Origin: JBNAVJ01 sp049700455
GTDB lineage: Bacteria > Bacteroidota > Ignavibacteria > Tepidaquicellales > Tepidaquicellaceae
Assembly (NCBI GenBank): GCA_049700455.1
Contig: JBNAVJ010000001.1
Coordinates: 372,001 to 436,000, forward strand
DNA length: 64,000 nt
Direction: 5' to 3'
In this document: piece after piece, positions 8,098 to 16,563 of the stretch
Layout of the letters: each line of letters begins with the position of its first letter
How positions within the stretch are numbered: the first letter of the stretch is position 1
Notes under the pieces: generated by a model
The model's input: only the letters and a program-made list of their open reading frames with translations
Database searches by the model: none
Told to the model about the DNA's origin: nothing
Program-made: the position numbers and the translations under genes

Positions 8098-9534
8098 CAT
8101 AGCCTAATTGAAGAAATTATTACAGATTTAGAAAAACAGGACTTTGAGCAGGCAATAGTAAAGCTGCATCTAGTATCTGAGACATACCAGAGAAATTATC
8201 TTGTTTTTGAAATACTTGGTAATTGTTATTTTTACACAAAGCACTATACTGAAGCAGTAAGAAACTACGAGAAAGCTCTTGGAATTATTAAATTCTCTTC
8301 TTCTCCAGAACCAAAAGAGGTGGGAAGACTTTATAATAAGCGGGGATTAGCTTTTTGTACAGCAAATTTTTACGATGAGGCTATAAAAGATTTCTGGACA
8401 GCAGTTGAACTAAATCCTGAATCTGCTGATGCATTTAAGAATTTGGCTTTTTGTTTTTACAAAATCGGTAAAATTGAAGATGCTATTTTTTACTGTTCTA
8501 AGGCAATAGAAATAAACCCTGAAAATGCCTCTGCTTTTTTGTTGAGGGGTAATTTCTATTACCATCTCAACCAAGGAAAAGATGCTATTTTAAATTACTC
8601 CAAAGCTATAGAAATCAATCCTAATTACTCCGAAGCTTATTTTAACAGAGGAAATGCTTACTTAAAATTCGAGAAAAATTTCGAAAAAGCAAAAGATGAT
8701 TGGGAGGTAGCTCTTATGCTGGCCCCATCTTTGAAAGAAGATCTCGAATACAAAATTGAACTTGTTTTTAACCACCTTGAATCTAAATCACAAAACAAGA
8801 AAAAAACAGGGGAAGTAAACTCAGATATAATTATTCCTGATTTTGACTTTAAAAATTTATTTGAAAACGAAAACAGCAAAGCTTCTTCTGAGGAGATTAA
8901 ACCTGAAATGGGAGGAGAACTGGAGGAAAAATTTGCACGGGGTGAAAAAATAATTCCCGCTGAGGCAAAACAGTTACATGACGAAATATCCACTCCATTT
9001 CCAAAAGATAAACCAAATAACTCTGGGACTAAACCCCTCAAGAAAAGTTCTTCTGTTGGTATCTGGATAGTTGTTCTCATAGTAATTTTAATTATTACCA
9101 TAGCCGGCGCTGTTATATATTACATATACTTCATACAACAGTCTCCTTACATAGCTGATACTTTAAATACCAAAACATCTTTTTTAGTAGATACATCTAC
9201 AATTAAGGAAACTGCTAAAAGTGATACAAGTAACATTTCAAACGAACAGAATGAAAGTTCTTCTTTAGATACATTAAACAAGGTCCCTTTTGTTATCAAA
9301 CTCGAAAATCGTTCCGACATTATTATTATAGGGGAAAATAAAGGAATTTATCTGCAATTTGGTTCATATACACGAAAGGGTGCAGCAGAAAAGAAATTAG
9401 AAGAATATTCTTCAAAAGGACTTAACGTATTCATAGAGGAAAAAACAGATGATAATATAACCATTTATAAAGTAAGATGTGGGCCCTATTCCAGTATTGA
9501 TGAAGCAAAAGCTGTAGTTAAAAATCTCCAATAA
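8095..9534 (+). CDS. TPR-transmembrane-SPOR protein
   Basis: Starting at the TTG behind GGAGG the protein has 479 aa. Residues 1 to about 215 hold tetratricopeptide repeats, with units such as AFKNLAFCFYKIGKIEDAI and the shared line AIEINPxxxxA. An acidic linker follows, then one membrane segment (about 321-345, VGIWIVVLIVILIITIAGAV) and a C-terminal SPOR domain (about 415-479, GIYLQFGSYTRKGAAEKKL to VRCGPYSSIDEAKA). SPOR domains bind denuded septal peptidoglycan, so the predicted topology is TPR in the cytoplasm and SPOR in the periplasm. It heads a four-gene operon with two HU-like genes. The role, probably in envelope or division organisation, is inferred. Confidence 0.85.
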   Translation: MHSLIEEIITDLEKQDFEQAIVKLHLVSETYQRNYLVFEILGNCYFYTKHYTEAVRNYEKALGIIKFSSSPEPKEVGRLYNKRGLAFCTANFYDEAIKDFWTAVELNPESADAFKNLAFCFYKIGKIEDAIFYCSKAIEINPENASAFLLRGNFYYHLNQGKDAILNYSKAIEINPNYSEAYFNRGNAYLKFEKNFEKAKDDWEVALMLAPSLKEDLEYKIELVFNHLESKSQNKKKTGEVNSDIIIPDFDFKNLFENENSKASSEEIKPEMGGELEEKFARGEKIIPAEAKQLHDEISTPFPKDKPNNSGTKPLKKSSSVGIWIVVLIVILIITIAGAVIYYIYFIQQSPYIADTLNTKTSFLVDTSTIKETAKSDTSNISNEQNESSSLDTLNKVPFVIKLENRSDIIIIGENKGIYLQFGSYTRKGAAEKKLEEYSSKGLNVFIEEKTDDNITIYKVRCGPYSSIDEAKAVVKNLQ

Positions 9535-9544
9535 TTATTTATAG

Positions 9545-10051
9545 ATGCTTAATAAAAAATTTTCCATTCCAGAGACAATTTCTTTAGAAGAAAAGTATCG
9601 TTTACTTATAGAACAAGCTGTTAACCTTGTTAAAAGTGAGTCTAATTTAATTGCCAATCTTGCCAATATTTCTGCGGTCCTTTATTATTCTTTTGACTAT
9701 TTTTGCTGGGTGGGTTTTTATCTTCTTGAATCCGATGATGAACTAGTACTTGGACCTTTTCAAGGAAAAATAGCTTGTACCAGGCTTAAAGTTGGAAAAG
9801 GGGTCTGTGGGACAGCAGTATTAAAAAAGGAAACAATTATTGTCCCTGATGTCACTAAATTTGAAGGTCATATTTATTGTGATCCTGATACAAAATCAGA
9901 AATTGTGATTCCGATAGGTTTAAATGACAAGATTATCGCTGTTCTGGATATTGATAGTTACAAGTTAAATGCTTTTAGCAAGGTAGATAAATTTTACCTT
10001 GAACTATTGATAGAGAAAATCAATTTTATATTTGAGAAGAAAAAGATATGA
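9545..10051 (+). CDS. msrC: Free methionine-(R)-sulfoxide reductase (GAF domain)
   Basis: This 168-aa single-GAF protein carries the three fRMsr cysteines: Cys78 (IACTRL), Cys88 (KGVCGTAV) and Cys112 (IYCDPDTKSEIVIP). The GAF hallmark FCWVGFYLL is at about 53. The enzyme reduces free Met-R-sulfoxide in the cytoplasm with thioredoxin as the usual donor. It starts 10 bases after the TPR-SPOR gene, and its stop overlaps the next start as ATGA. Its presence among nucleoid and envelope genes is not obviously functional. Confidence 0.88.
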   Translation: MLNKKFSIPETISLEEKYRLLIEQAVNLVKSESNLIANLANISAVLYYSFDYFCWVGFYLLESDDELVLGPFQGKIACTRLKVGKGVCGTAVLKKETIIVPDVTKFEGHIYCDPDTKSEIVIPIGLNDKIIAVLDIDSYKLNAFSKVDKFYLELLIEKINFIFEKKKI

Positions 10052-10323
10052 ACTCGCAATCATTTTTAAATAAAGTACTTAGTAAATCGAAATTTACCAA
10101 AAATACAAGTAAGGTTATTTACGAGAAAGTATTTGAATTTATTAAGCAATCTTTAGAGGAGGAAAGGTTTTTTGAAATTGAGGATTTTGGTAACTTCTCC
10201 GTTGAATTCAGACCTATGCAAACTATAATTGATTATAATAGAAAGTTGGAGTTATTATTACCTCCAAAGGATAAAATAGTTTTCCATCCATCCGAACGTT
10301 TAAAAAATATGTTAGATAGGTGA
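10048..10323 (+). CDS. Small HU-like DNA-binding protein
   Basis: The protein is 91 aa, the size of HU/IHF. Two N-terminal helices (residues 1-38) are followed by the HU beta-sheet start FFEIEDFGNFSVEF and a C-terminal IVFHPSERLKNML that matches the HU end (F.PS..LK). The usual arm motif RNPxTGE is replaced by the non-classical MQTIIDYNRKLELLLPPKD, so binding may differ from housekeeping HU. It is translationally coupled to its neighbours: ATGA overlap upstream and GTGA overlap downstream. It could heterodimerise with the HU domain of the next protein (inference). Confidence 0.75.
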   Translation: MNSQSFLNKVLSKSKFTKNTSKVIYEKVFEFIKQSLEEERFFEIEDFGNFSVEFRPMQTIIDYNRKLELLLPPKDKIVFHPSERLKNMLDR

Positions 10324-11651
10324 GCAAAGATCAATTAATAAGAAAGATTGCAAAAGAATTTTCAGTTGATGAAATTGCAGTGGCTGAATTTGTTGAGGCA
10401 ATTTTTGACGCCCTAGCTCTTACTCTATCAAAAGGAAAAAATGTTACAATAAGTGAATTTGGAAGGTTTCGGATTCAGAAAAAACGAGAGGGGGAACGCT
10501 TAACGAAAAAACTTATTTTTACGCCTGTAAAAAAAGTTGCTGACCAAATCAATAAAAACTACAATAATCTGCCCATAGTTAAATTAAGGGTAGTCGATTC
10601 TAAGAGCAGGGATTCAATTCCTGAAGTAAGTGAGAAAGAGTTTATTTATATTATGGAAGATGAAGTTATTATCTCTGCTGATATATTTGAGGGAACTGAA
10701 TTTACACCACCCTCAACCTCAAGTTCTGAAATACCCACCAGCTCTTTACAAGAAAAAGATTTACAGGATACAAGAACAATTCCAACAAAGTTAGAAGAAA
10801 CAGTGGATACTGCACAAAAAGCAACTGTTATTAGCGGACTCGAACTGTCGGAAGAAATGCACACACAAGATAAAGAGCTCCCATCTATAAAAAAGTCGCT
10901 TCTATCCGATACAGGTGAAGAATCCGACCTTCCCCCTTTTGAATTAAAAGAAGTTGTAGAAGAAAGACAAAAACTCCTCGATGAAATAACCGAGCTTGAA
11001 AAAAGGGAGAAAGAGTTAAGTACACCTGCTATTTTAGAAAAACTTTCTAAATATAATGTTGATAATTTTGACGTTTCTGAAAAAACCATTCTTGATAATA
11101 ATGAATTAATAGCCTTAATAGGTGAAGCTCAAAATATCTTTCTTATAAAGGAAGATATAACACCCCCACAACAATCTCAAATTACCCATATTGATGCTCC
11201 TCTAACTTTTACAAAAGATGAAATTTCAGACGAGCTGAAGATTCTCGAAGAGGAAATCTCTAACTTACCTTCAATAGACAGACTCCCTGAGACTAAAGAA
11301 ACTCAACCCTTAAAAGAATCTGATAAAAGTACAAAGATAGAAGCAACTGAGCTGTTTGAAAATAGCATCAGTTCTCTTCAGGAAGCGTTTGAAGAAATAA
11401 AAATCAATAAACAAACTGAGGAGAATTTATCTTTAACTGAAAGTAATAAGACAAAAGACCTTGGAGACTCACCTTTTAAACCTATTGACTATACTCCAAC
11501 CACTACTCAAGAAGTATCAAAATCTCAAACTGCAACAACTATGCCCCTCGATGAAATCCGGGAAAAGAAAGCTTTAAATCCTTACCTGAAACTCACTATT
11601 GTTTTCCTTCTAATATTTTTGTTACTGATTCTTGCTGCTATACTGTTCTAA
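10320..11651 (+). CDS. HU-domain protein with acidic linker and C-terminal membrane anchor
   Basis: This 443-aa protein starts at GTG overlapping the previous stop. Residues 1-82 are an HU/IHF fold (LIRKIAKEFSVDE, VTISEFGRFRIQKK, LIFTPVKKVADQIN) that lacks the classical NPxTG arm. Residues 95-415 are low-complexity and rich in Glu, Ser, Thr and Pro, with a short coiled-coil stretch near 215-245. The last 24 residues form one membrane segment (YLKLTIVFLLIFLLLILAAI), preceded by lysines and arginine, which predicts a tail-anchored protein with the HU domain in the cytoplasm. Bacteroidota are known to have HU-SPOR fusions. Here the HU and SPOR parts are on separate proteins of one operon. Confidence 0.8.
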   Translation: MSKDQLIRKIAKEFSVDEIAVAEFVEAIFDALALTLSKGKNVTISEFGRFRIQKKREGERLTKKLIFTPVKKVADQINKNYNNLPIVKLRVVDSKSRDSIPEVSEKEFIYIMEDEVIISADIFEGTEFTPPSTSSSEIPTSSLQEKDLQDTRTIPTKLEETVDTAQKATVISGLELSEEMHTQDKELPSIKKSLLSDTGEESDLPPFELKEVVEERQKLLDEITELEKREKELSTPAILEKLSKYNVDNFDVSEKTILDNNELIALIGEAQNIFLIKEDITPPQQSQITHIDAPLTFTKDEISDELKILEEEISNLPSIDRLPETKETQPLKESDKSTKIEATELFENSISSLQEAFEEIKINKQTEENLSLTESNKTKDLGDSPFKPIDYTPTTTQEVSKSQTATTMPLDEIREKKALNPYLKLTIVFLLIFLLLILAAILF

Positions 11652-11682
11652 TATAGTACTAACATATCTTTTGAAACCAGTT

Positions 11683-13329
11683 TTATACCGTTTGGTTTCT
11701 TCTAGTACTTATACGCAACAGACCAACAAAAGCTATAAATAGCACAATAAAAACTATACTAATTGAAATCAGCCAATTTTTATGTGTGGTAAAAAAAGTC
11801 TTCTCCGTTAAAGGATAAACTTCAGAAACAAATATTGCTTCTTTGTTGATATCAGTTTTTGAGCTGATTATTCCTTCAGGACTAATAATACAGGAAATCC
11901 CGGTGTTTGCGCATCTTATTATATATCTACGGTTTTCAATGGCTCTTAGAACAGCATATTGATTGTGTTGATAAGTTCCAAACAGTTTTCCCCACCAACC
12001 ATCGTTGGTAATAACAACAGAAAATTCAGCCCCTTTTTCTATAAACCTACTAAAAAAATCCGGGTATATTGACTCATAACAAATAGCAACATTAAATAAA
12101 ATATTAGTAGCTTGATTATTTAAAGGCAACTTAAAAACAGTTGTATCAATACCTGTTTGAAAAGAACCAATTCCTATACTCCACCTGATCAAATCCTTCA
12201 AAAAGGGAAAGTGTTCCTGGTATGGCATACGTTCACTTCCAATTACCAATTTTATTTTGTTATATCGTTGGTAATTTTCTTTTAGTTTTCCGGGCTCAAT
12301 TAATATTGCCGAATTGAAGGTATCATAATACGTACCATGGTTTTTAAGTTTTTTTGAATCTTTTCTAATTTTAGTAATATCGGAATACTCAACATATTCT
12401 GGACTTCCTATCAAAAGAGGGACGTTAATGCTATCTATCAGGTTCTTGAACTGCCAATAATACTCTTCATAGTATACATCCGAAAAATAAAAAGGGAGAG
12501 CGGTCTCTGGCATTACAATCAAATCCAGCGAAGTGTGTTCTTTTACAACTGTTCTGATATAATTTAGATATGTATTTATAAGGACAGGTTGTTTTCCCGT
12601 CCATTTCTCCCATGGGTTTATGTTAGGTTGAATAACAGCTACGGAAACCTTATACCGATCGGTTAACCAAGTTCCACGATAAATATACAGATTTGGTAAG
12701 ATGTAGATAATAACAAGAAGAAGCAAAAGCAGACGTAATTTCCACAACTTAGACTTGGATAGTTCCCTGACAATATCAGATAGAGATTCATAAACCATAC
12801 ACAGCAAAACACTTAAAAAAACTGCCCAGAGCGAAATTCCAAATACACCGGTAAATTCTATAAACTGAATTTTTTTCAGTGCCGTAGTAAAAGCATTTCC
12901 AACAAGTAACCAAGGAAAGCTTATCTCTGTTTGAGTTTGACAGTACTCAAATATTATCCAGATAAAGGGAAAGGTAAAATATACCCATTTTTTTCTCCCT
13001 GAGCTTTTATAAACAAAATAAAAAAATAAAGTAGGTAAAACAAAATAAAGAGGATAAATTAATATTACGAATACCCCTCCAATTATTAGAAATCTATCAG
13101 CATTTTCGCGCACCCCACTCAGAGATATCCAAGAAAGATCAAGAAGTTGGAGAAAAAAGAACGTAAAGTAAGCATCTACAAATACTTCTTTTATTCCTTT
13201 AGCATTAATAACTCTCCAAAAGACAATTGCAATACCTATTATTATAAGAGGATAAAGATTAAAAGGAGGATATGAAAGAGCCATTAGAACAGCGCCAAAT
13301 AGAATTTGGAAGAAATATCTCTTTTTCAA
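11683..13329 (-). CDS. lnt: Apolipoprotein N-acyltransferase
   Basis: The N-terminal half has about six to eight membrane segments. The C-terminal half is a nitrilase-fold domain with VIQPNINPWEKW, the Glu of MPETALPF, a lysine region YNKIKLVIGSERMPYQEH and the nucleophile Cys in VAICYESIYPDFF, followed by NDGWWG and RAIENRRYIIRCANTGIS. Lnt adds the third acyl chain to lipoproteins at the periplasmic face of the inner membrane. At 548 aa it is slightly longer than the E. coli enzyme. It overlaps the upstream PAP2 gene by 4 bp and belongs to an ispF-PAP2-lnt unit. Confidence 0.92.
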   Translation of the reverse strand: MKKRYFFQILFGAVLMALSYPPFNLYPLIIIGIAIVFWRVINAKGIKEVFVDAYFTFFFLQLLDLSWISLSGVRENADRFLIIGGVFVILIYPLYFVLPTLFFYFVYKSSGRKKWVYFTFPFIWIIFEYCQTQTEISFPWLLVGNAFTTALKKIQFIEFTGVFGISLWAVFLSVLLCMVYESLSDIVRELSKSKLWKLRLLLLLLVIIYILPNLYIYRGTWLTDRYKVSVAVIQPNINPWEKWTGKQPVLINTYLNYIRTVVKEHTSLDLIVMPETALPFYFSDVYYEEYYWQFKNLIDSINVPLLIGSPEYVEYSDITKIRKDSKKLKNHGTYYDTFNSAILIEPGKLKENYQRYNKIKLVIGSERMPYQEHFPFLKDLIRWSIGIGSFQTGIDTTVFKLPLNNQATNILFNVAICYESIYPDFFSRFIEKGAEFSVVITNDGWWGKLFGTYQHNQYAVLRAIENRRYIIRCANTGISCIISPEGIISSKTDINKEAIFVSEVYPLTEKTFFTTHKNWLISISIVFIVLFIAFVGLLRISTRRNQTV

Positions 13330-13910
13330 AGTGGTTCCTCAATAAGTTTAATCTTTTTGTTAATAAGTTCCCACAGTTTGATAAACAAAAAACCTGTTAA
13401 CAATCCAATTATTGTACCTCCAATAACATCAAAAGGATAATGAACACCACAAAATACCCGCGAGGCTGCTAACAAGAAAGCTCCAATATAAAGCGCAATT
13501 TTGAGTCGTGGATAAAAGTAGCTAAAAAAATAGGCACCTGCAAAATTGTTTACTGCATGCGAAGAGGGAAAGGAAAAAGAACCTGTACAATTTACAAGTA
13601 AATGGATTGTTTCACGGGGTAAGTAGTTACAGGGCCTAATGCGTTCAAAAAAATGTTTAAAAATATTGCTGCTCAGTTGGTCGCTTATAAGGACCAAAAA
13701 CAGGACAAGTATTGCCACTACTCTACCTTTTTTTCCTCCACCAATAACTAAATACAACCACATTATACCCCAGAAAATAAACCAGTGTTTTTCAACTGTT
13801 ATAAAGGGCATAAGAGTATCAGTAAGAGGGTTAGCGAGGGAAACATTTATAAAGTAAAAAAGTTGTTCATCTATATGCTGTAGAAATTCTAACATATTCT
13901 TATTTTTCAA
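13326..13910 (-). CDS. PAP2-family membrane phosphatase
   Basis: The 194-aa membrane protein has the three phosphatase motifs: the KHFFERIRPC region, SFPSSHAVNNF with the catalytic His, and SRVFCGVHYPFDVIGG. Members dephosphorylate undecaprenyl diphosphate or phosphatidyl-glycerophosphate-type lipids at the periplasmic face. The position between ispF (isoprenoid precursors) and lnt (envelope lipoproteins) fits an undecaprenyl-PP phosphatase role, which is inferred. It overlaps both neighbours. Confidence 0.85.
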   Translation of the reverse strand: MKNKNMLEFLQHIDEQLFYFINVSLANPLTDTLMPFITVEKHWFIFWGIMWLYLVIGGGKKGRVVAILVLFLVLISDQLSSNIFKHFFERIRPCNYLPRETIHLLVNCTGSFSFPSSHAVNNFAGAYFFSYFYPRLKIALYIGAFLLAASRVFCGVHYPFDVIGGTIIGLLTGFLFIKLWELINKKIKLIEEPL

Positions 13911-14382
13911 TTAGAACTACAGAAAAACATTGAGCTCCCCTTTTTTGTCCTACAAAGCCCAATCTTTCAGAAGTTGTTGCTTTGATTGAAACAAAAGGTG
14001 TTTTGATAATTTGTGTAATATTTTTTTTCATTTCTTCAATATATTGCTCTATCTTTGGTTCTTCAAGAATAATCATACAGTCTGCATTAACAATTCTCCA
14101 TTCATTCTTTCTTAGAAGTTTATAGACCTCTTTCAGCAAAACGGAACTTGAAATGTTTTTATATTTTGAATTTGTATTAGGGAAATAATACCCAATATCT
14201 CTTAGATTAGCAGCTCCCAGTAAAGCGTCACAAAGTGAGTGGAGCAAAATATCTGCATCTGAATGACCTTTAAATTTCTTATTACAGGGAATTGTTACTC
14301 CTCCAAGAACAATTCCCTTCCCCCTCACTATTTTGTGAACATCATAACCAAATCCAACTCTCTTCTCTTTATTTTTTCCCAT
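13900..14382 (-). CDS. ispF: 2-C-methyl-D-erythritol 2,4-cyclodiphosphate synthase
   Basis: IspF makes MEcPP in the non-mevalonate isoprenoid pathway. Diagnostic elements are GYDVHKI (metal-binding Asp and His), GHSDADILLHSLCDALLGA and the C-terminal TTSERLGFVG. I use the ATG at 14382 (160 aa, the usual family size). A further in-frame ATG at 14412 would add ten hydrophobic residues unlike the family, and neither site has a clear Shine-Dalgarno. ispH lies elsewhere in the window at 24783-26009. Confidence 0.93.
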   Translation of the reverse strand: MGKNKEKRVGFGYDVHKIVRGKGIVLGGVTIPCNKKFKGHSDADILLHSLCDALLGAANLRDIGYYFPNTNSKYKNISSSVLLKEVYKLLRKNEWRIVNADCMIILEEPKIEQYIEEMKKNITQIIKTPFVSIKATTSERLGFVGQKRGAQCFSVVLIEK

Positions 14383-14632
14383 AAACAAACATAAATTTTT
14401 TATCAATAACAAACAATACTACTTTACGTTAATCAGGGCATGTTTTAAAATATAAATAACCATTGGCTTTTTCTTCTTATAGAAGGTAATTGATACTTGG
14501 CAATTTTTTCAATTTATGGGAATGAAATACTTTCTGGGATTATTTCTTGATTTCAATTCTGATATTTAACTAATTTTTTTACATAATTTGTGTTAATTTT
14601 GTAAAGTTTGGCAGTAATTATAAATTGACTCT

Positions 14633-15112
14633 ATGGATTCTCAAATATTCATTAAGACAATACAACTGATGATTGTTCCTGCTGTGATGATTTCAGCAGT
14701 GGGGTTGCTCCTTTTAAGTACAAGTAACAAGAATTCAGCAATAAATTCAAGGCTTAGAACCTTAAATCAGGAGCGGAGGCTTTTTATGAAGAAACTTCAA
14801 GAAGGTAAAGAGCTTGAATTCCTTGAAACATTTAGACTACAGAGTATTCAAAAACAAATTGAATTTTTACTTTTTCGTTTGAAAATCGTCAGAAATGTAA
14901 TAATCTTTTATGTAGGGGGATTATTTCTTTTTATTCTGACTTCATTATTAATAGGTTTAGCCTCGTTTATTCAGCTTAATGTTTTGCACTATATTATGGT
15001 GGTAACCTTTATAATAGGAATGATTAGCATTGCTATCGGACTGGTTTTTGCTCTTTTTGAAAATCTTCATGGCTATAAAGTTCTTGTTGTGGAAATCAAA
15101 GCTGAGGAATAA
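14633..15112 (+). CDS. DUF2721 membrane protein
   Basis: The 159-aa protein has an N-terminal membrane segment (about residues 9-29, LMIVPAVMISAVGLLLL), a central charged helix with SRLRTLNQERRLF, and two C-terminal membrane segments (about 87-111 and 118-142). This layout and the INSRLRTLNQE motif match DUF2721, a family without known function. It leads a four-gene plus-strand run (11-bp gap to the aldo/keto reductase). A weak TAATTTTG box at 14594-14601 lies 32 bases upstream and could be a promoter -7 element. Confidence 0.75.
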   Translation: MDSQIFIKTIQLMIVPAVMISAVGLLLLSTSNKNSAINSRLRTLNQERRLFMKKLQEGKELEFLETFRLQSIQKQIEFLLFRLKIVRNVIIFYVGGLFLFILTSLLIGLASFIQLNVLHYIMVVTFIIGMISIAIGLVFALFENLHGYKVLVVEIKAEE

Positions 15113-15123
15113 TTACAATTTTT

Positions 15124-16563
15124 ATGAAACTTTCAAAAATAGGGTTTGGGGGATACAGAATAGATAACAGAGTGCCTGAACATAGCGAAGCACTCTACAA
15201 AGCATTAACAAATGGAATTACAGTTATTGATACATCTTCAAATTATTCTGATGGGCGTAGTGAAATTTTAATAGGCAATGTGCTTGAAGATCTAAAAGAG
15301 CAAAATAATCTAAATAGGGAAAACTTAACTCTGGTAACAAAAGTAGGATATATTCAAGGATATAATTTAAAGTATGTTTCAAAACGAAAGCTTTCGGGGC
15401 AACCATTTCCTGATGTAATAGAATTTGAAGATGGATTGTGGCATTGTATTTCACCCGAATTTATTAAGGACCAAGTTTCAAGGCAACTTATGCGGTTAAA
15501 CCAGATTAATGATGGCTATATTGATGTCTACTTATTACATAACCCTGAGTACTTCCTATATAATGCACAAAAGAATGGTTTAGATAAAGAAAACTCCCGC
15601 ATTGAATTTTATAAGAGAATAAAATCTGCATTTAAATATTTAGAAGAGTTAGTTTCAGCTGGAAAGATAAAAGCTTATGGAATTTCTTCTAATTGTTTCA
15701 CAAAGACTGAAGACGAATTTGAAGCCGTATCGCTTGAGAAGATTCTTGAAATTGCTTTTTCTTTATCCTCTTCGTCTCATTTTCAATTCATAGAGTTCCC
15801 ACTAAACCTTTTAGAAAGTGATGCAATTCTGCAAAAAAATCTCCGACAAAATACTAGTAGTTTAATGGAGGTTGCACGAGACAATAATCTTTCCGTACTG
15901 ATTAATAGACCATTGAATGCAATTGATAAATCATTAATTAGACTTGCTGACTTTAAATACATCGAAATTCCTGAAGAAGAACTGCACCGACAAATGAAAT
16001 TTATAATATTACTTGAAAGTGATATAGTACACGAAAGACTTCCCTCTGCAAACTTAAACAACGAAGTAAAAGATACACTAAGAAGATTTTGTATCATCGG
16101 GAAAACAATAGCAGAAAATTGGCAGAAATTTGGTAGCATTGAATATCTGAATGACAATATCGAGTATTATTTCTCTCCTCTAATTAATGATTTACTTGAT
16201 TTTATTGATGAAAAAGTATCAGATGAAAGTCTGAAAGCATCATTTGACCATTATTTAAAGGAGCTTTTTAAAACCTTTAACTACGTGATTAATTTTTACA
16301 AATCTATAGCGTCAAAACGAAGTCAAATTTTCCATTCTTTGTTAAACGATATGATTGCACCTCGTTTTCATAATTTATCTCTTTCCCAAAAAGCTATTTT
16401 GCTTATAACTTCTGTAGAAGGAGTTTCCTGTACTTTAGTAGGAGCACGGAAGGAAAGCTATGTTGATGATATTCTCAAAGTTCTTCAATACGAACCAATA
16501 GATAATGCTGAAAACGTTTTCAAAACAGTTAAAGAAGAATATCTAAAGATACTTCTAAAATAA
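15124..16563 (+). CDS. Aldo/keto reductase with large helical insertion
   Basis: The N-terminal part is an AKR barrel with IGFGGYRI, DTSSNYSDGRSE (catalytic Asp and Tyr), TKVGYI (Lys) and YLLHNPEYF (His), and the C-terminal cofactor region VEGVSCTLVGARKESYVDDIL is present. The enzyme should reduce a carbonyl with NAD(P)H. At 479 aa it is about 150 longer than a typical member. The excess lies mainly at about 280-410, a charged alpha-helical segment between INRPLNAID and the end of the barrel. The substrate is unknown. It abuts the next gene (TAAATG). Confidence 0.8.
   Translation: MKLSKIGFGGYRIDNRVPEHSEALYKALTNGITVIDTSSNYSDGRSEILIGNVLEDLKEQNNLNRENLTLVTKVGYIQGYNLKYVSKRKLSGQPFPDVIEFEDGLWHCISPEFIKDQVSRQLMRLNQINDGYIDVYLLHNPEYFLYNAQKNGLDKENSRIEFYKRIKSAFKYLEELVSAGKIKAYGISSNCFTKTEDEFEAVSLEKILEIAFSLSSSSHFQFIEFPLNLLESDAILQKNLRQNTSSLMEVARDNNLSVLINRPLNAIDKSLIRLADFKYIEIPEEELHRQMKFIILLESDIVHERLPSANLNNEVKDTLRRFCIIGKTIAENWQKFGSIEYLNDNIEYYFSPLINDLLDFIDEKVSDESLKASFDHYLKELFKTFNYVINFYKSIASKRSQIFHSLLNDMIAPRFHNLSLSQKAILLITSVEGVSCTLVGARKESYVDDILKVLQYEPIDNAENVFKTVKEEYLKILLK

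Noticed and set aside
11672..11700. GAAACCA/TGGTTTC hairpin between the HU-TM gene and lnt
   Set aside because: Short stem, long loop and no T-run on either side; not convincing as a terminator.
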